Below the pieces are notes generated by a model. The model was not told the DNA's origin. It made no database searches and saw only the letters and a program-made list of their open reading frames with translations. The translations under genes were made by a program, and so were the position numbers. DNA of 64,000 bases, from assembly GCA_913060495.1 (NCBI GenBank), contig CAJXRP010000006.1, positions 1 to 64,000 on the forward strand. The letters run 5' to 3'. This document shows, piece after piece, positions 25,670-35,697 of this stretch (position 1 is the first letter of the stretch; each line of letters opens with the position of its first letter). This DNA is from an uncultured Gammaproteobacteria bacterium. GTDB taxonomy: Bacteria; Pseudomonadota; Gammaproteobacteria; Pseudomonadales; Pseudohongiellaceae.

Positions 25670-27961
25670 TTAGGCGGCAGCTTTCCTGATCGAAACAGAG
25701 ATGGATTTAAAAGAGGGTGTTCTGCTGCGTTGGTCGACAGATTGCGGAACAAGGATATTGGCTTCCGGAAAGTAACACATCACATTGCCAGGCTTTATAT
25801 CGTAGACCGCTATACTTAAATTGCTGAGAGTGCCGGTTGCATTGCTGACGTCGACTTTATCCTCGCTCTTCAAGTTAAGTTTCTCTAGATCATCCGCACT
25901 GATAAACAATACCTGTCGATGTGATTGCCTGCGATAGACATCCTCTTCGCTATAAATAATTGTATTGAACTGGCCTTCGCTACGTACTGAGGTAAGGGTG
26001 AACTGCTTGCTACTCCGAGAAGCCTTATTAGTCTTAGTGTCCCAAGAGGTTTGCGAAGGTATGCAAAAGCTAGCCTTGCCAGATTCTGTTGCAAAGTGAG
26101 GCTGGGACAAGTGGCGGCCCTCGATATGAAACTCCGCTTTAGTCGTATCAATATCGGCGAGTGCTGCAAACCCCGGTATTAGTTTGGCGATGGCTTTGCG
26201 AATAGAATCGTGGCGCTTGAATACTCGAAAGTCTAAGGCGTTCTTGTCTATTACGGCAGCTGCGATGGAGCTGATTATTTCGACTTCTGATTGCAGCGCC
26301 TCGATTCTGTCGAAGCCGCCGTCACTCATTCTCAAGTAATTAAACATGGATTCTTGCGTTGTTGCCTGTGTCTCTTCGTCGCGTACTCGAATAGGCAGTA
26401 TTAGGTTCTCACCCTCGACCCCATTTAGGTGGGTCTGATTCAACGTGGAATTAATCATTACTTTAAAGGGAATCTGGTTTAGTGCCTTCTCCGAGAAGCT
26501 AGTGTCTGGATTTGCGGCAAACAAATTGCCGCCCAACAAGAAGGCAAAATCGATTTCTCCTCTAGCAGCGGCCTGAATGCAAGCTAGAGTGTCCATGCCC
26601 TTATGCTGTGGCAGTTGTACTGTAAATTCTTTCTCTATTGCAGAAAAAACCTCTGCCTTTAGGGCTGGGGTGACACCCATGGAGCCAACTCCCTGTACAT
26701 TGCTATGCCCGCGCAGAGGCAGTAGCCCCTTGCCTTCGCCGCCAATCATGCCGCGTAGCAGGGCGAGACTGGCGATGGCCTCAATGTTGTCAGTGCCATT
26801 GTGATGATGGGTCAGACCCATTCCCCAAGAGAAGACAGTTCGTTCGCTTTGAGCATAAAGATTGGCAAGCGATTCTATCTGTGACCGTTCTAGGCCGCAT
26901 TCGCTCTCGATCTCTGTCCAGCTAAGGGCTGCTATGAATTGCGAGTAGCTAGCGAAATTTTCGCAATACGAGTCAATGTAGTTTTGATTCACCAGATCGT
27001 TTTCGATTAGATGTTTCGCCATGCCACTAATCAAAGCAACATCGCTACCGACATGGGGTTGTATATAGTGTGAGGCAACTTCTCCACCGCCGGTAATCAT
27101 AGATTTGAAGTTGCTAGGCGAGGCGAATCGGACTAGACCGGCCTCACGAGCTGGATTTACTATGACTACTTGGCCGCCGCGTTGCCGACATTCGAGCAGG
27201 ACCTTGACGAAACGAGGATGGTTAGAGGCCGGGTTTGCACCAAATACAAATATTAGATCTGCTTTGTGTAAGTCACCATATTGTATGGTTGAGGTTCCGC
27301 TACCGATGCTCTGGCCTAGGCCGACTCCTGAAGCCTGATGGCAGTAATAAGAGCAGTTGTTAATGTGATTGCAGCCGTATAGTCGTGCAAACAATTGCAA
27401 GATAAAGGCTGCTTCGTTAGATGACCTGCCGGATGCATAGAAAAAGCTGCGCAGGGGGTCGTTAGACTTTAGTCGATCAACGATGAGTTCAACGGCCCGC
27501 TCATAACTGATTGCGGTGTAATCATTGGAATGCGCCGATTTGTGCAGTGGAGTGGATAGGCGACCCAGGTCTTCGAGTTGCTTGGGGCTTAGTTCGCGCA
27601 GTTCACTGATGCTGTTTTGCTCGAATATTTGTGGCGGTATCGGGTCTCGAATATCGCTCATTTGTGCTTGGATATTCTTGTTGCAGATCTCGATGCGACT
27701 ACTGTATTCGTTGTGCAGGCCTCCCCTTTGCCCGCCGGTGCCAAAAGCGCAGGCCTTGCAGGTGTTCTTCGACTGCACGGCACTGGCCAACTTACGCGTA
27801 CCAACTTTCTGGGCACAGAACAGCACGTACTGCATGGCCTTGAAGCCGCCTCCGGTTATCTCTTTGTCAGGCTTGTTCTTGATGCGGCGTTCCTTATAAA
27901 GGTTACTATAAGCCTTCGACTTCCATGCGCTCACTGCTAGCCACGGTAACGAGTATGCCAT
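25670..27961 (-). CDS. Molybdopterin oxidoreductase, FdhF/YdeP family
   Basis: This cytoplasmic molybdopterin enzyme of about 763 residues is related to formate dehydrogenase catalytic subunits and to YdeP. The N-terminal cysteines CKACAFGTGGQRGGLHNE look like the YdeP-type replacement of the [4Fe-4S] loop. GRSSNEAAFILQLFARLYGCNH, VFGANPASNHPRF and GEGKGLLPLRGHSNVQG follow the family. The C-terminal pterin-binding domain ends with RQVLFISADD and the cofactor segment. The ATG at 27961 overlaps the upstream gene by 56 bases. Homology begins near residue 27, where AAGGA precedes an ATC codon, so the true start is uncertain. E. coli ydeP is linked to acid resistance; the reaction here is unknown. 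Confidence 0.85.
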   Translation of the reverse strand: MAYSLPWLAVSAWKSKAYSNLYKERRIKNKPDKEITGGGFKAMQYVLFCAQKVGTRKLASAVQSKNTCKACAFGTGGQRGGLHNEYSSRIEICNKNIQAQMSDIRDPIPPQIFEQNSISELRELSPKQLEDLGRLSTPLHKSAHSNDYTAISYERAVELIVDRLKSNDPLRSFFYASGRSSNEAAFILQLFARLYGCNHINNCSYYCHQASGVGLGQSIGSGTSTIQYGDLHKADLIFVFGANPASNHPRFVKVLLECRQRGGQVVIVNPAREAGLVRFASPSNFKSMITGGGEVASHYIQPHVGSDVALISGMAKHLIENDLVNQNYIDSYCENFASYSQFIAALSWTEIESECGLERSQIESLANLYAQSERTVFSWGMGLTHHHNGTDNIEAIASLALLRGMIGGEGKGLLPLRGHSNVQGVGSMGVTPALKAEVFSAIEKEFTVQLPQHKGMDTLACIQAAARGEIDFAFLLGGNLFAANPDTSFSEKALNQIPFKVMINSTLNQTHLNGVEGENLILPIRVRDEETQATTQESMFNYLRMSDGGFDRIEALQSEVEIISSIAAAVIDKNALDFRVFKRHDSIRKAIAKLIPGFAALADIDTTKAEFHIEGRHLSQPHFATESGKASFCIPSQTSWDTKTNKASRSSKQFTLTSVRSEGQFNTIIYSEEDVYRRQSHRQVLFISADDLEKLNLKSEDKVDVSNATGTLSNLSIAVYDIKPGNVMCYFPEANILVPQSVDQRSRTPSFKSISVSIRKAAA

Positions 27962-28310
27962 CGAGGGTTGTAAAGGAGCGTTCTGCTAATTGAAATTTAT
28001 AGACTTGATACACAATAGCCTCTGGCTGCCCGTCGCTGTGTAGCCGTACCGTCAGAATAGAATGGTCGTCCTGCCATTGAAAGTAATACAGTGCAGCACC
28101 TAAGCCGATTACTAGGACGAGGAACATATATGCTCCGAGTCTTAGATCAGCGGACAGATTATGTTCTTCCTTCACGACTGTCCTGTCCTTAAGTTTCGCT
28201 TTCGGCCCCGTTTTTCGTGCAGGACTACTCTTTCCCTTCATGTCGCGCTGGCGCACAAAGAAGAAGGCGATAATCATCACCGCAAGAGTTAACAGTATTT
28301 TTCCGAGCAT
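27906..28310 (-). CDS. Hypothetical membrane protein
   Basis: This 134-residue protein has two hydrophobic segments, residues 3-20 (LGKILLTLAVMIIAFFFV) and about 57-77 (AYMFLVLVIGLGAALYYFQW), separated by a strongly basic, proline-rich stretch (KGKSSPARKTGPKAKLKDR). The C-terminal 55 residues lie on the other side of the membrane and form short strands. I do not recognise a family. Its 3' end overlaps the molybdopterin oxidoreductase start by 56 bases, so the two are transcribed together and probably work together, perhaps as a membrane partner. Confidence 0.6.
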   Translation of the reverse strand: MLGKILLTLAVMIIAFFFVRQRDMKGKSSPARKTGPKAKLKDRTVVKEEHNLSADLRLGAYMFLVLVIGLGAALYYFQWQDDHSILTVRLHSDGQPEAIVYQVYKFQLAERSFTTLDGILVTVASSERMEVEGL

Positions 28311-28588
28311 GCTGGAGATGTTCCTGTGTGTTGCAGAATAGATAGTAACAGTCGGCCCGACGGCTTCGCTACTGTATTAGCTATCGGCAGGAATGCCACC
28401 TAGTGCTGGAAAGCTTTATCGCAATGTAATTGCGAATATAAAATTAGTCTGATTGAGGGTTTCTTGTACGAATGCGATAATCGCGATCCTTATCCGAATC
28501 GATAGAACAATATTGGCGGACAGCAGCCGTAACAATTTTGGATTGATCCGGTCTGCTACCCATTGATTGAAGGAAATCTCCCCAGATT

Positions 28589-29710
28589 TTGCAAAAAGCC
28601 ACTACAGACTCTGCTAGCTACGTTTCCGCAGGCATGCCCGCACTCGACAATTCGGGTCGTACTACCTCGTTCTTTGAATTCTGGCCATTGTGGTTGATTT
28701 ATGTGCCGGTGGCCATTCAATGGTTACTCCTAGCGGTGCGCTATAGAAGTCTGAGCCTTCCTCTTATTGCGAATCCCGGAATTCCGTTATCGGGGATGGT
28801 CGGTGTGTCCAAGTCGGCGGTCTTCGATTTGGCTGGAGACACGGCTAGACAGTGGATTCTGCCCTGGATACTGTTTGATGTTGACGGGCAGTCCCTGGAG
28901 CTGCAGTGCCAAAGGGCGAAGCACGCTATAAGCGCGGCAGGTTTGGAATTTCCTGTGGTGGGAAAGCCGAATATAGGTTGTCGTGGCGCAGGAGTCAGAT
29001 TGCTCAGCGATGCTGCTGAACTGCAGGATTATTTGCAGGGGTTTCCTGTGGGTGGATGTATTCAATTTCAAAAATTGAGTCAATGGGACGCAGAAGCAGG
29101 AGTGTTTTACGTTCGCGATCCTGAGAAGGCGCAGGGAGAGGTCACCTCACTTACCTTAAAATACACGCCCTTTGTAGTGGGCGATGGACAGAGGAAACTC
29201 TCAGAATTGGTCGCCGAGGATCCGCGAGCAGGAGAGCTACTGCATCTGTATAGAAGCCGGCACGCGGCTCGCTGGAGTGATGTTATCGCGAAGGGTGAAC
29301 CCTACAGGCTGGTATTTTCTGCTAGCCATAGTCGCGGCGCAGTTTTCCGAGATGCAGCCGAATTGATAGACCAGAAACTCTCACAATCCCTCGATAGAAT
29401 ATTTGAGGATATCCCAGGATTCTACTATGGACGCCTAGACGTAAAGTTCAAAGACGTAGAGAGCCTCAGCGCCGGAGTGGATTTCAATATCATCGAGATA
29501 AATGGGGCAAGCTCCGAATCCATCAATATATGGGATAAAGATGCAGGGCTAGGCACGGCGATTAAAACCTTGTTGCAGCAATATCACACGCTGTTTAAAC
29601 TGGGCAACATTAGCCGAAAGAGAGGTAGTAGACCTCCGGGATTGATGGCTCTATATCGCGCTTGGCGTTTTGAGAATAATTTAGTGAAGCAGTATCCGCA
29701 AAATGACTAA
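28589..29710 (+). CDS. Membrane-anchored ATP-grasp carboxylate-amine ligase-like protein
   Basis: This 373-residue protein begins with one helix (FEFWPLWLIYVPVAIQWLLLA) and continues as an ATP-grasp domain. FPVVGKPNIGCRGAGVRLL is the lysine/glycine-rich nucleotide loop, and IIEINGASSESINIWD is the E-x-N-G magnesium motif, as in D-Ala-D-Ala ligase relatives. FYYGRLDVKF carries the RxD-type residue. Start is a TTG with AAGGA about 13 bases ahead; an ATG 15 codons later is possible. Its 3' end overlaps the OlsF-like gene by eight bases. ATP-grasp enzymes join a carboxylate to an amine; the substrate is unknown. Confidence 0.72.
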   Translation: MQKATTDSASYVSAGMPALDNSGRTTSFFEFWPLWLIYVPVAIQWLLLAVRYRSLSLPLIANPGIPLSGMVGVSKSAVFDLAGDTARQWILPWILFDVDGQSLELQCQRAKHAISAAGLEFPVVGKPNIGCRGAGVRLLSDAAELQDYLQGFPVGGCIQFQKLSQWDAEAGVFYVRDPEKAQGEVTSLTLKYTPFVVGDGQRKLSELVAEDPRAGELLHLYRSRHAARWSDVIAKGEPYRLVFSASHSRGAVFRDAAELIDQKLSQSLDRIFEDIPGFYYGRLDVKFKDVESLSAGVDFNIIEINGASSESINIWDKDAGLGTAIKTLLQQYHTLFKLGNISRKRGSRPPGLMALYRAWRFENNLVKQYPQND

Positions 29711-31448
29711 TCCCTGCCGTTTGCCATTTAAGCCAAGAATCGTTTCTGCTGTAATCGAGAAGGCGCTCGGACTCGATCGTCTCGCCGAGATCTATGATGG
29801 GCGGCCGCAAGGGTGCACGCCTCACGAGTTCCTGCAGTACACCCTCGATGCTCTCGGTGTCACTCTCGATCTCGTCAACGCTTCGAACCTCGAGGAAATT
29901 CCACGCACCGGCCCAGTTCTCATCGTCGCGAATCATCCGCTAGGCGGTCTCGAGGGGGTTGCCATAGCCAAGGTGATTTCAGATGTTCGACCTGACCTGA
30001 AAGTATTAACTAACGAGTTATTGCGAAGAATCCCAGAACTTGCCGATATTTTTGTCGGAGTAGACGTCCTCTCGAGTGATGCGGCCGCTGGTAATGTTTC
30101 CAGTATTAAGCAAATTCACAAGCATCTTAAGAACGATGGTGCCGTGTTGATCTTCCCGGCAGGCATGGTGTCGACCTACGAACACGGACATCGCAGAATA
30201 CAGGATCGTTCTTGGAATCGCCTCGCAGGACAATTACTGAAACGCTATCAAGCAACTTGCTTACCTGTCCATGTGGGTGGCAGTAACAGCCGCTTGTTCT
30301 ATGCAGCGGGTATGATCCATCCCAGGCTGCGAACAGCATTGCTGCCTCGGCAGTTGGCAAACAAGCAGGGTTTTAAGTTAGAGCTGCGATTCGGTCGGCC
30401 GATTCCAGCAGCAGAACTTAGATTGCTGCAGAGTCCGAAGGCTATTACCGATTACCTGAGAGTAAGTACAGATGCCCTGGTAAGAGAAAAGGCAGCAGTG
30501 CCTGAGGTGAAACATCAATCGGTAGCCGATTCTAGCCCTGCTAGTGGCGGCACAGAATTGCTATCGGCAATTACCGCCCTCGAAGAATTTCGACTAATCG
30601 AACATGAAGAATTTGATGTCTATTGTGCTCCCTATGACAGGCTAGGCCCCATCATGGAGCAGATTGCCATTGCCCGTGAGGTGACGTTCAGATCTGTTGG
30701 CGAGGGTACAGGTCTATCGAAAGACTCCGATGAGTTCGACCCACACTACTTGCACCTTTTCCTATGGGATAAAGCTGCCTTGAGAATTGCCGGCGCCTAT
30801 CGAGTAGGTCTCGTCGATGAGATCGTCGCCAAACATGGCGTGAAGGGGCTCTATAGTCGCTCGCTCTATAAATACGATGAGGCCTTCATTAAAAGGCTAG
30901 GATCCGCAATTGAGATGGGGCGGAGTTTTATCCATCCCGACTATCAGAAAAAACCGGTATCGCTTAACTTGCTTTGGCGAGGTATAGGTCGAATTCTGGT
31001 AGAAAGACCCAGGTATCACACTTTATTTGGCTCGGTGAGCATATCGAGGGAATATAGCGACCTTGCTCGTGCTCTTATTGCAGATACTATGTTAACGAAT
31101 TTTAAGGCAAGCGAATTCGATCAGCTGGTTAAGCCTATTACACCGCATAAGATCATGAATCGCGTGTGGACTAGCGAGATGCTCTCGGAACTGTCTAATG
31201 TTAAAATGTTAGGCAAATTAATTGGACGCTGCGATCCAGGAAAAGCGGTTCCGGTTCTTCTGCGCCATTATCTCTCTGTAAATGGTAAGCTAGTCTGCTT
31301 CAATATACACCCGAACTTTAGTGACTCTCTAGAGGGGCTCATTATCGTAGATGCTCGCAAGACCGATGCGAAGACTCTTAGCCGATTTCTTGGTGCCGAT
31401 GGCTATGAGCATTTCATGTCGTTTCATAAACTGCAGGATAGTGCCTAA
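29703..31448 (+). CDS. Bifunctional OlsF-like acyltransferase (LPLAT + GNAT-type N-acyltransferase)
   Basis: This 581-residue protein joins two acyltransferases. Residues 1-260 form a lysophospholipid-acyltransferase-like domain with VANHPLGGLEG (His78, Glu84) in the position of the PlsC HX4D motif, then IFPAGMVS and FGRPIP. Residues about 300-570 match the OlsB-type N-acyltransferase: EFDVYCAPYDRLGPIM, ARLFLWDK-like strands and EMGRSFIHPDYQKKPVSLNLLWRG. This is the layout of OlsF, where one protein makes ornithine lipid in two steps. It starts within the ATP-grasp gene. Whether the head group is ornithine or another amino compound cannot be read from sequence. Confidence 0.85.
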   Translation: MTNPCRLPFKPRIVSAVIEKALGLDRLAEIYDGRPQGCTPHEFLQYTLDALGVTLDLVNASNLEEIPRTGPVLIVANHPLGGLEGVAIAKVISDVRPDLKVLTNELLRRIPELADIFVGVDVLSSDAAAGNVSSIKQIHKHLKNDGAVLIFPAGMVSTYEHGHRRIQDRSWNRLAGQLLKRYQATCLPVHVGGSNSRLFYAAGMIHPRLRTALLPRQLANKQGFKLELRFGRPIPAAELRLLQSPKAITDYLRVSTDALVREKAAVPEVKHQSVADSSPASGGTELLSAITALEEFRLIEHEEFDVYCAPYDRLGPIMEQIAIAREVTFRSVGEGTGLSKDSDEFDPHYLHLFLWDKAALRIAGAYRVGLVDEIVAKHGVKGLYSRSLYKYDEAFIKRLGSAIEMGRSFIHPDYQKKPVSLNLLWRGIGRILVERPRYHTLFGSVSISREYSDLARALIADTMLTNFKASEFDQLVKPITPHKIMNRVWTSEMLSELSNVKMLGKLIGRCDPGKAVPVLLRHYLSVNGKLVCFNIHPNFSDSLEGLIIVDARKTDAKTLSRFLGADGYEHFMSFHKLQDSA

Positions 31449-31450
31449 AC

Positions 31451-31696
31451 ATGAACAAATTTATCGCCGTTCTACAACTTATTGGTTCCGCCGTGGTGTC
31501 CTTAATGGCATTAGCTACGCTGATCAATCTCATCCTCATTTCGACAAGACCAGAGACTATCTCGGTGGTCAATACGCTGATTGGGCAGGGCGTGATCATC
31601 ATCTGTTTCTTAGTGCTGGGTCGAGTCTTGTTCAAGAAGGGCCTGGCGGGCCTGAAGCAGGATAATCTGGCAACAGATTCCGATAGGTCAGCCTAG
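31451..31696 (+). CDS. Small two-helix membrane protein
   Basis: This 81-residue protein has two hydrophobic helices, residues 4-30 and about 43-60 (TLIGQGVIIICFLVLGRVLF), and a basic C-terminal tail. It starts two bases after the OlsF-like stop codon, so it is translationally coupled and likely the third gene of the operon. No family recognised. A partner or regulator of the membrane enzymes is a reasonable guess only. Confidence 0.55.
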   Translation: MNKFIAVLQLIGSAVVSLMALATLINLILISTRPETISVVNTLIGQGVIIICFLVLGRVLFKKGLAGLKQDNLATDSDRSA

Positions 31697-31773
31697 TACG
31701 GTCCTCACCCTGCTAAACAGCTACAAGAACTTGGATCTCAGGCCTGTTTCTGGCTGATTTAGCCATAAAAGAG

Positions 31774-31779
31774 TATAAT
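31774..31779 (+). promoter_or_regulatory. Candidate -10 element ahead of ribF
   Basis: A perfect TATAAT lies 41 bases before the ribF start. The -35 position 17 bases upstream reads TGGCTG, a poor match, so activity is uncertain. Confidence 0.4.
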
Positions 31780-31820
31780 TCCGCGCTTTTGCTAGCCGTA
31801 GCCTGAGAGACTCCCTTGCA

Positions 31821-32759
31821 ATGATCATCTTCGAAGAAACGAATCGCTTCTCCCAGCTTCAAGAAAGCTGCGTTGCCACCATAGGCAAATTCGATGGGGT
31901 GCATTTAGGACACCAGTTAATCCTGGATCAGCTAAAACAGAAGGCTGAACAGTTCGATCTGCCTTCCCTGGTGATATTGGTCGAACCTCATCCCGAAGAA
32001 TTTTTTGCAGGGAATGCAGAGAGCTGCCCCGCGAGATTGACGATCTTGCAAGAGAAATTAGAGCTCTTGGAAAGCTTCGGGGTCGACTTTGTGTTCCAGT
32101 TGAAATTTGATCAACAGCTCAGTGAGCTGAGCGCCGAAGACTACATTGCGGACATATTGGTTAAAGGGTTGGGAATAAAGAGCTTTATCGTGGGTAACGA
32201 TTTTCGCTTCGGTCACCAGCGCAAGGGCAATTTTTCGCTTTTGAGCGAAGCTGGTCAACAATTTGGCTTTGAGGTGATAGAAACGGCGGCCTACGAGCGA
32301 AATGGGCACAGAATTAGTAGCACCTTCATAAGAGAACAGTTAGCTAAGGCTGATTTCCCTCTCGTCGAACAACTGCTAGGCAGGCCCTATTCGATTAAGG
32401 GCGAAGTAGTGCAAGGGAAGCAGTTGGGTACCGACATGGGGTTTCCAACTTGCAATATAAACCCGCAGCGTCTGCGTATTCCGTTGCACGGTGTTTATGC
32501 CTGCGAAGTTCGCTTGGTTGATGAATATCGACCTGCGGCGGTTAATATTGGCTACCGTCCCACGGTTACGGAATCTGGTGAGGCGCTGTTAGAAGCACAT
32601 ATACTGGATTTCAACGAAGACCTCTACGGAAAGACGATTGAGGTCATTTTTCGCCAGAAGATACGTGAAGAAACAAAATTTTCAGGTCTTGATGAGTTGA
32701 AGCGACAAATCAGTGCCGATGTTGAACAAGTAAGAGAGCTTTTTGGCGTTACTAGCTAA
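31821..32759 (+). CDS. ribF: Bifunctional riboflavin kinase/FAD synthetase
   Basis: This 312-residue enzyme converts riboflavin to FMN and then FAD. The N-terminal FAD synthetase domain has IGKFDGVHLGHQ (the HxGH nucleotidyl-transfer motif) and later HRISSTFIREQL. The C-terminal kinase domain starts near residue 183 with KGEVVQGKQLGTDMGFPTCNI. Length and order are standard. It starts the classic ribF-ileS-fkpB-ispH string, with 61 bases to ileS. A TATAAT lies upstream. In many gammaproteobacteria murJ precedes ribF; here the OlsF-like operon does. Confidence 0.96.
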   Translation: MIIFEETNRFSQLQESCVATIGKFDGVHLGHQLILDQLKQKAEQFDLPSLVILVEPHPEEFFAGNAESCPARLTILQEKLELLESFGVDFVFQLKFDQQLSELSAEDYIADILVKGLGIKSFIVGNDFRFGHQRKGNFSLLSEAGQQFGFEVIETAAYERNGHRISSTFIREQLAKADFPLVEQLLGRPYSIKGEVVQGKQLGTDMGFPTCNINPQRLRIPLHGVYACEVRLVDEYRPAAVNIGYRPTVTESGEALLEAHILDFNEDLYGKTIEVIFRQKIREETKFSGLDELKRQISADVEQVRELFGVTS

Positions 32760-32820
32760 GAATATTTGGCTAATAACAGATACATAATAGAACATACCAA
32801 TACAGCGTGCAGTTCAAGCT

Positions 32821-35652
32821 ATGAGTGATTATAAAGACACATTAAACCTACCTTTTACTGAGTTCCCTATGAAAGCCAATCTGGCGCAGCGGGAACCTGC
32901 CATGTTGCAGAATTGGCAGAAACTCGATCTCTATAAGCGTATTGCAGAGAAGAATAGCGGTAAACCTAAATTCGTATTACACGACGGCCCTCCCTATGCG
33001 AACGGTGAGTTGCACCTGGGGCACGCGATTAATAAGTCGCTTAAAGATTTCGTCGTGAAAGCTAAGTCCTTAAATGGTTTCGATGCGCCGTATATACCGG
33101 GCTGGGACTGTCATGGATTGCCTATTGAGCACAACGTAGAAAAGAAGAAAGGCAAAGCCGGCCAGAAGATCTCTCATGCAGAGTTTCGTAAAGCCTGTCG
33201 AGACTATGCAGCGAAGCAGGTAGATATACAGAAGAAGGGCTTCATCCGTCTGGGCGTCTTGGGCGACTGGGAAAACCCCTATCTGACCATGGATTTCGAA
33301 ACTGAGGCTGACATTGTCCGGTCGCTGGGTAAAATCGTAGAGAAGGGCCATCTGGTTAAGGGCTACAAGCCGGTTTACTGGAGTGTAGTCGGAGCTTCTG
33401 CTCTAGCGGAAGCCGAAGTTGAATATCAAGACAAAGATTCATTCGCGATAGATGTGCGCTTTGCGCCGCAAGATCGAGTTTCGTTCTTAGCAACGTTCTC
33501 AGCCACTGACTCGACTGTTGGTGCAGACGAGCCTGTCTCAGTTGTTATATGGACGACCACGCCATGGACGTTACCTTCGAACCAGGCTGTTTGTCTGCAC
33601 GCCGAGCTGGACTATGCTTTGGTTCGCTGCGAGCTGGATCAAGGTAGCGAGTTACTTGTTGTAGCGAAAGATATGGTTGAGCAAATCATGAGTCGCTACC
33701 AGTGTGAGAAATTTGAGGTAGTGGCGCAGACGACCGGTGCCGAGCTAGAGAACCAAATTCTCGAACATCCCTTTGTCGAAAGACAAGTCCCTCTGATCCT
33801 AGGAGAGCACGTTACTATCGAGGCTGGTACTGGAGCTGTGCACACAGCACCGGATCATGGTGTTGACGATTTTAACGTTGGCGCACTCTATAACATTGGC
33901 ACATTGAATCTTGTTGATGGAAATGGTGTGTTTACCCAAGCGGCGGGGGATTTCGCTGGCGCTCATGTCTACAAAGTTGATGAAGACATTATCGCTAAGC
34001 TGCGCGATGTGAAGGCGCTGGTCGCCTTGGATAAGATAACGCACAGTTACGCTCACTGCTGGCGCACGAAGACGCCACTGATTTATCGCGCCACACCACA
34101 GTGGTTCATCAGTATGAGCGAGCAAGACTTGCTGGGTAAATCATTGGCAGCTGTAGAGCAGGTGAAGTGGATTCCTGATTGGGGCAAGGCGCGCATTGAA
34201 CTTATGTTGAAGGGTAGTCCTGACTGGTGTATTTCTCGCCAGCGTACTTGGGGCGTGCCGATTACATTGTTCGTCAACAAAGAAACTCAGGCCCTGCATC
34301 CAAAGACTAGTGAGTTAATAGAGCAGGTAGCGCAGCGTATCGAGAAAGACGGCATTGAAGCATGGTTTGAATTGGAGCCCGAAGAGCTACTCGGTGATGA
34401 TGCAGCAAATTACGAAAAAGTTACCGATACCCTCGACGTCTGGTTTGATTCTGGCGTGAGTCACTATTCTGTCATGGCTAAGCGAGATGAGTTGACCTAT
34501 CCGGCCGACCTCTATCTGGAAGGTTCAGACCAGCACCGTGGATGGTTTCAATCCTCGTTGAAGACGGCAGTGGCAATGAACGATACGGCACCTTACAAGC
34601 AAGTGCTTACCCACGGTTTCTTTGTGGATGCAGACGGTAAGAAGATGTCTAAATCACTGGGCAATACCGTTGCACCGGATCTCATATTTAAACAGTATGG
34701 TGCAGATATTCTGCGCCTCTGGGTTGCCGCCACAGACTATCGTGGTGAGATGACTGTGTCGGATGAGATATTCAAAAGAGTTGCAGATTCCTACCGCAGA
34801 ATTCGAAACACCTCGCGTTTCATGCTTTCGAACCTCAACGGTTTTGACCCTGCGAAAGACCAGGTGAAGGCGGAAGAAATGATTGCTGTTGACTACTGGA
34901 TTACGCGGCAGTGCCAGCTATTGCAGAAAGAGATTATCGATCACTATGACAACTACAATTTTCTGAACATCTATCAGAAGATTCATAATTTTTGTGTGGT
35001 CGAGCTTGGTGGTTTCTACCTCGACGTAATCAAAGACAGGCAATATACGACTCAGGCGGATAGTCTGGCTCGACGCTCTACACAGACGGCTTTGTTTCAC
35101 ATTCTTGAGATGTTCAGTCGACTAATTGCGCCGATACTCAGCTTCACGGCCGACGAGATATGGCAGAACATTCCGGGAGAGAGAGAGGAGTCAGTGTTTC
35201 TTTCTAATTTCGCTGATGGTATAGCCGACTATCCAGAATTGAGCTCTTTCCCTGATGCATTCTGGCAGCAGTTACTCGCGGTAAAGACCGTCGTGAACAA
35301 AGAGCTTGAAGCAAAGCGGGCGGCTAAGGAGGTTGGCGCTAGCTTGAGTGCGGAAGTTGATATCTATTGCGACGATGCTCTCGCACAGTCGCTGACTAGT
35401 CTTGAGTCGGAGCTGAAGTTTGCATTGATCGTGAGTAGAGTGGCTGTTCACTCTTTGTCTGAGGCACCAACCGATGCTAGTTCAACCGATCTAGATAATG
35501 TGAAGTTAGCAGTATCAGCTTCAAAGAATGAAAAATGTGAACGCTGCTGGCACCATACTGAAGACATAGGTCAAAGCGCCGATCATCCATCGCTCTGTCA
35601 GCGCTGTGTCGTCAATGTTACTGGTGAGGGCGAGCCGCGCGATTTCGTCTAG
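32821..35652 (+). CDS. ileS: Isoleucyl-tRNA synthetase
   Basis: This 943-residue class I synthetase charges tRNA-Ile. The HIGH motif is HLGH at residues 65-68 ([12 protein letters not shown]), KMSKS is in [11 protein letters not shown], and the editing domain contains [13 protein letters not shown]-terminal zinc-binding cluster, [12 protein letters not shown]...CQRC, is intact. Length agrees with the eubacterial-type enzyme, which is sensitive to mupirocin; nothing indicates the resistant ileS2 type. The stop lies 45 bases before fkpB, leaving no room for lspA, which usually follows ileS. Confidence 0.97.
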   Translation: MSDYKDTLNLPFTEFPMKANLAQREPAMLQNWQKLDLYKRIAEKNSGKPKFVLHDGPPYANGELHLGHAINKSLKDFVVKAKSLNGFDAPYIPGWDCHGLPIEHNVEKKKGKAGQKISHAEFRKACRDYAAKQVDIQKKGFIRLGVLGDWENPYLTMDFETEADIVRSLGKIVEKGHLVKGYKPVYWSVVGASALAEAEVEYQDKDSFAIDVRFAPQDRVSFLATFSATDSTVGADEPVSVVIWTTTPWTLPSNQAVCLHAELDYALVRCELDQGSELLVVAKDMVEQIMSRYQCEKFEVVAQTTGAELENQILEHPFVERQVPLILGEHVTIEAGTGAVHTAPDHGVDDFNVGALYNIGTLNLVDGNGVFTQAAGDFAGAHVYKVDEDIIAKLRDVKALVALDKITHSYAHCWRTKTPLIYRATPQWFISMSEQDLLGKSLAAVEQVKWIPDWGKARIELMLKGSPDWCISRQRTWGVPITLFVNKETQALHPKTSELIEQVAQRIEKDGIEAWFELEPEELLGDDAANYEKVTDTLDVWFDSGVSHYSVMAKRDELTYPADLYLEGSDQHRGWFQSSLKTAVAMNDTAPYKQVLTHGFFVDADGKKMSKSLGNTVAPDLIFKQYGADILRLWVAATDYRGEMTVSDEIFKRVADSYRRIRNTSRFMLSNLNGFDPAKDQVKAEEMIAVDYWITRQCQLLQKEIIDHYDNYNFLNIYQKIHNFCVVELGGFYLDVIKDRQYTTQADSLARRSTQTALFHILEMFSRLIAPILSFTADEIWQNIPGEREESVFLSNFADGIADYPELSSFPDAFWQQLLAVKTVVNKELEAKRAAKEVGASLSAEVDIYCDDALAQSLTSLESELKFALIVSRVAVHSLSEAPTDASSTDLDNVKLAVSASKNEKCERCWHHTEDIGQSADHPSLCQRCVVNVTGEGEPRDFV

Positions 35653-35697
35653 GGCACCGCGTCGTGATTTCGCTGACATTTTAATTCGGATTGTGTA

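Noticed and set aside
27525-27940. Long plus-strand frames opposite the molybdopterin oxidoreductase
   Set aside because: They are antisense to a gene with strong protein homology, and several overlap each other in different frames; they reflect its codon use.
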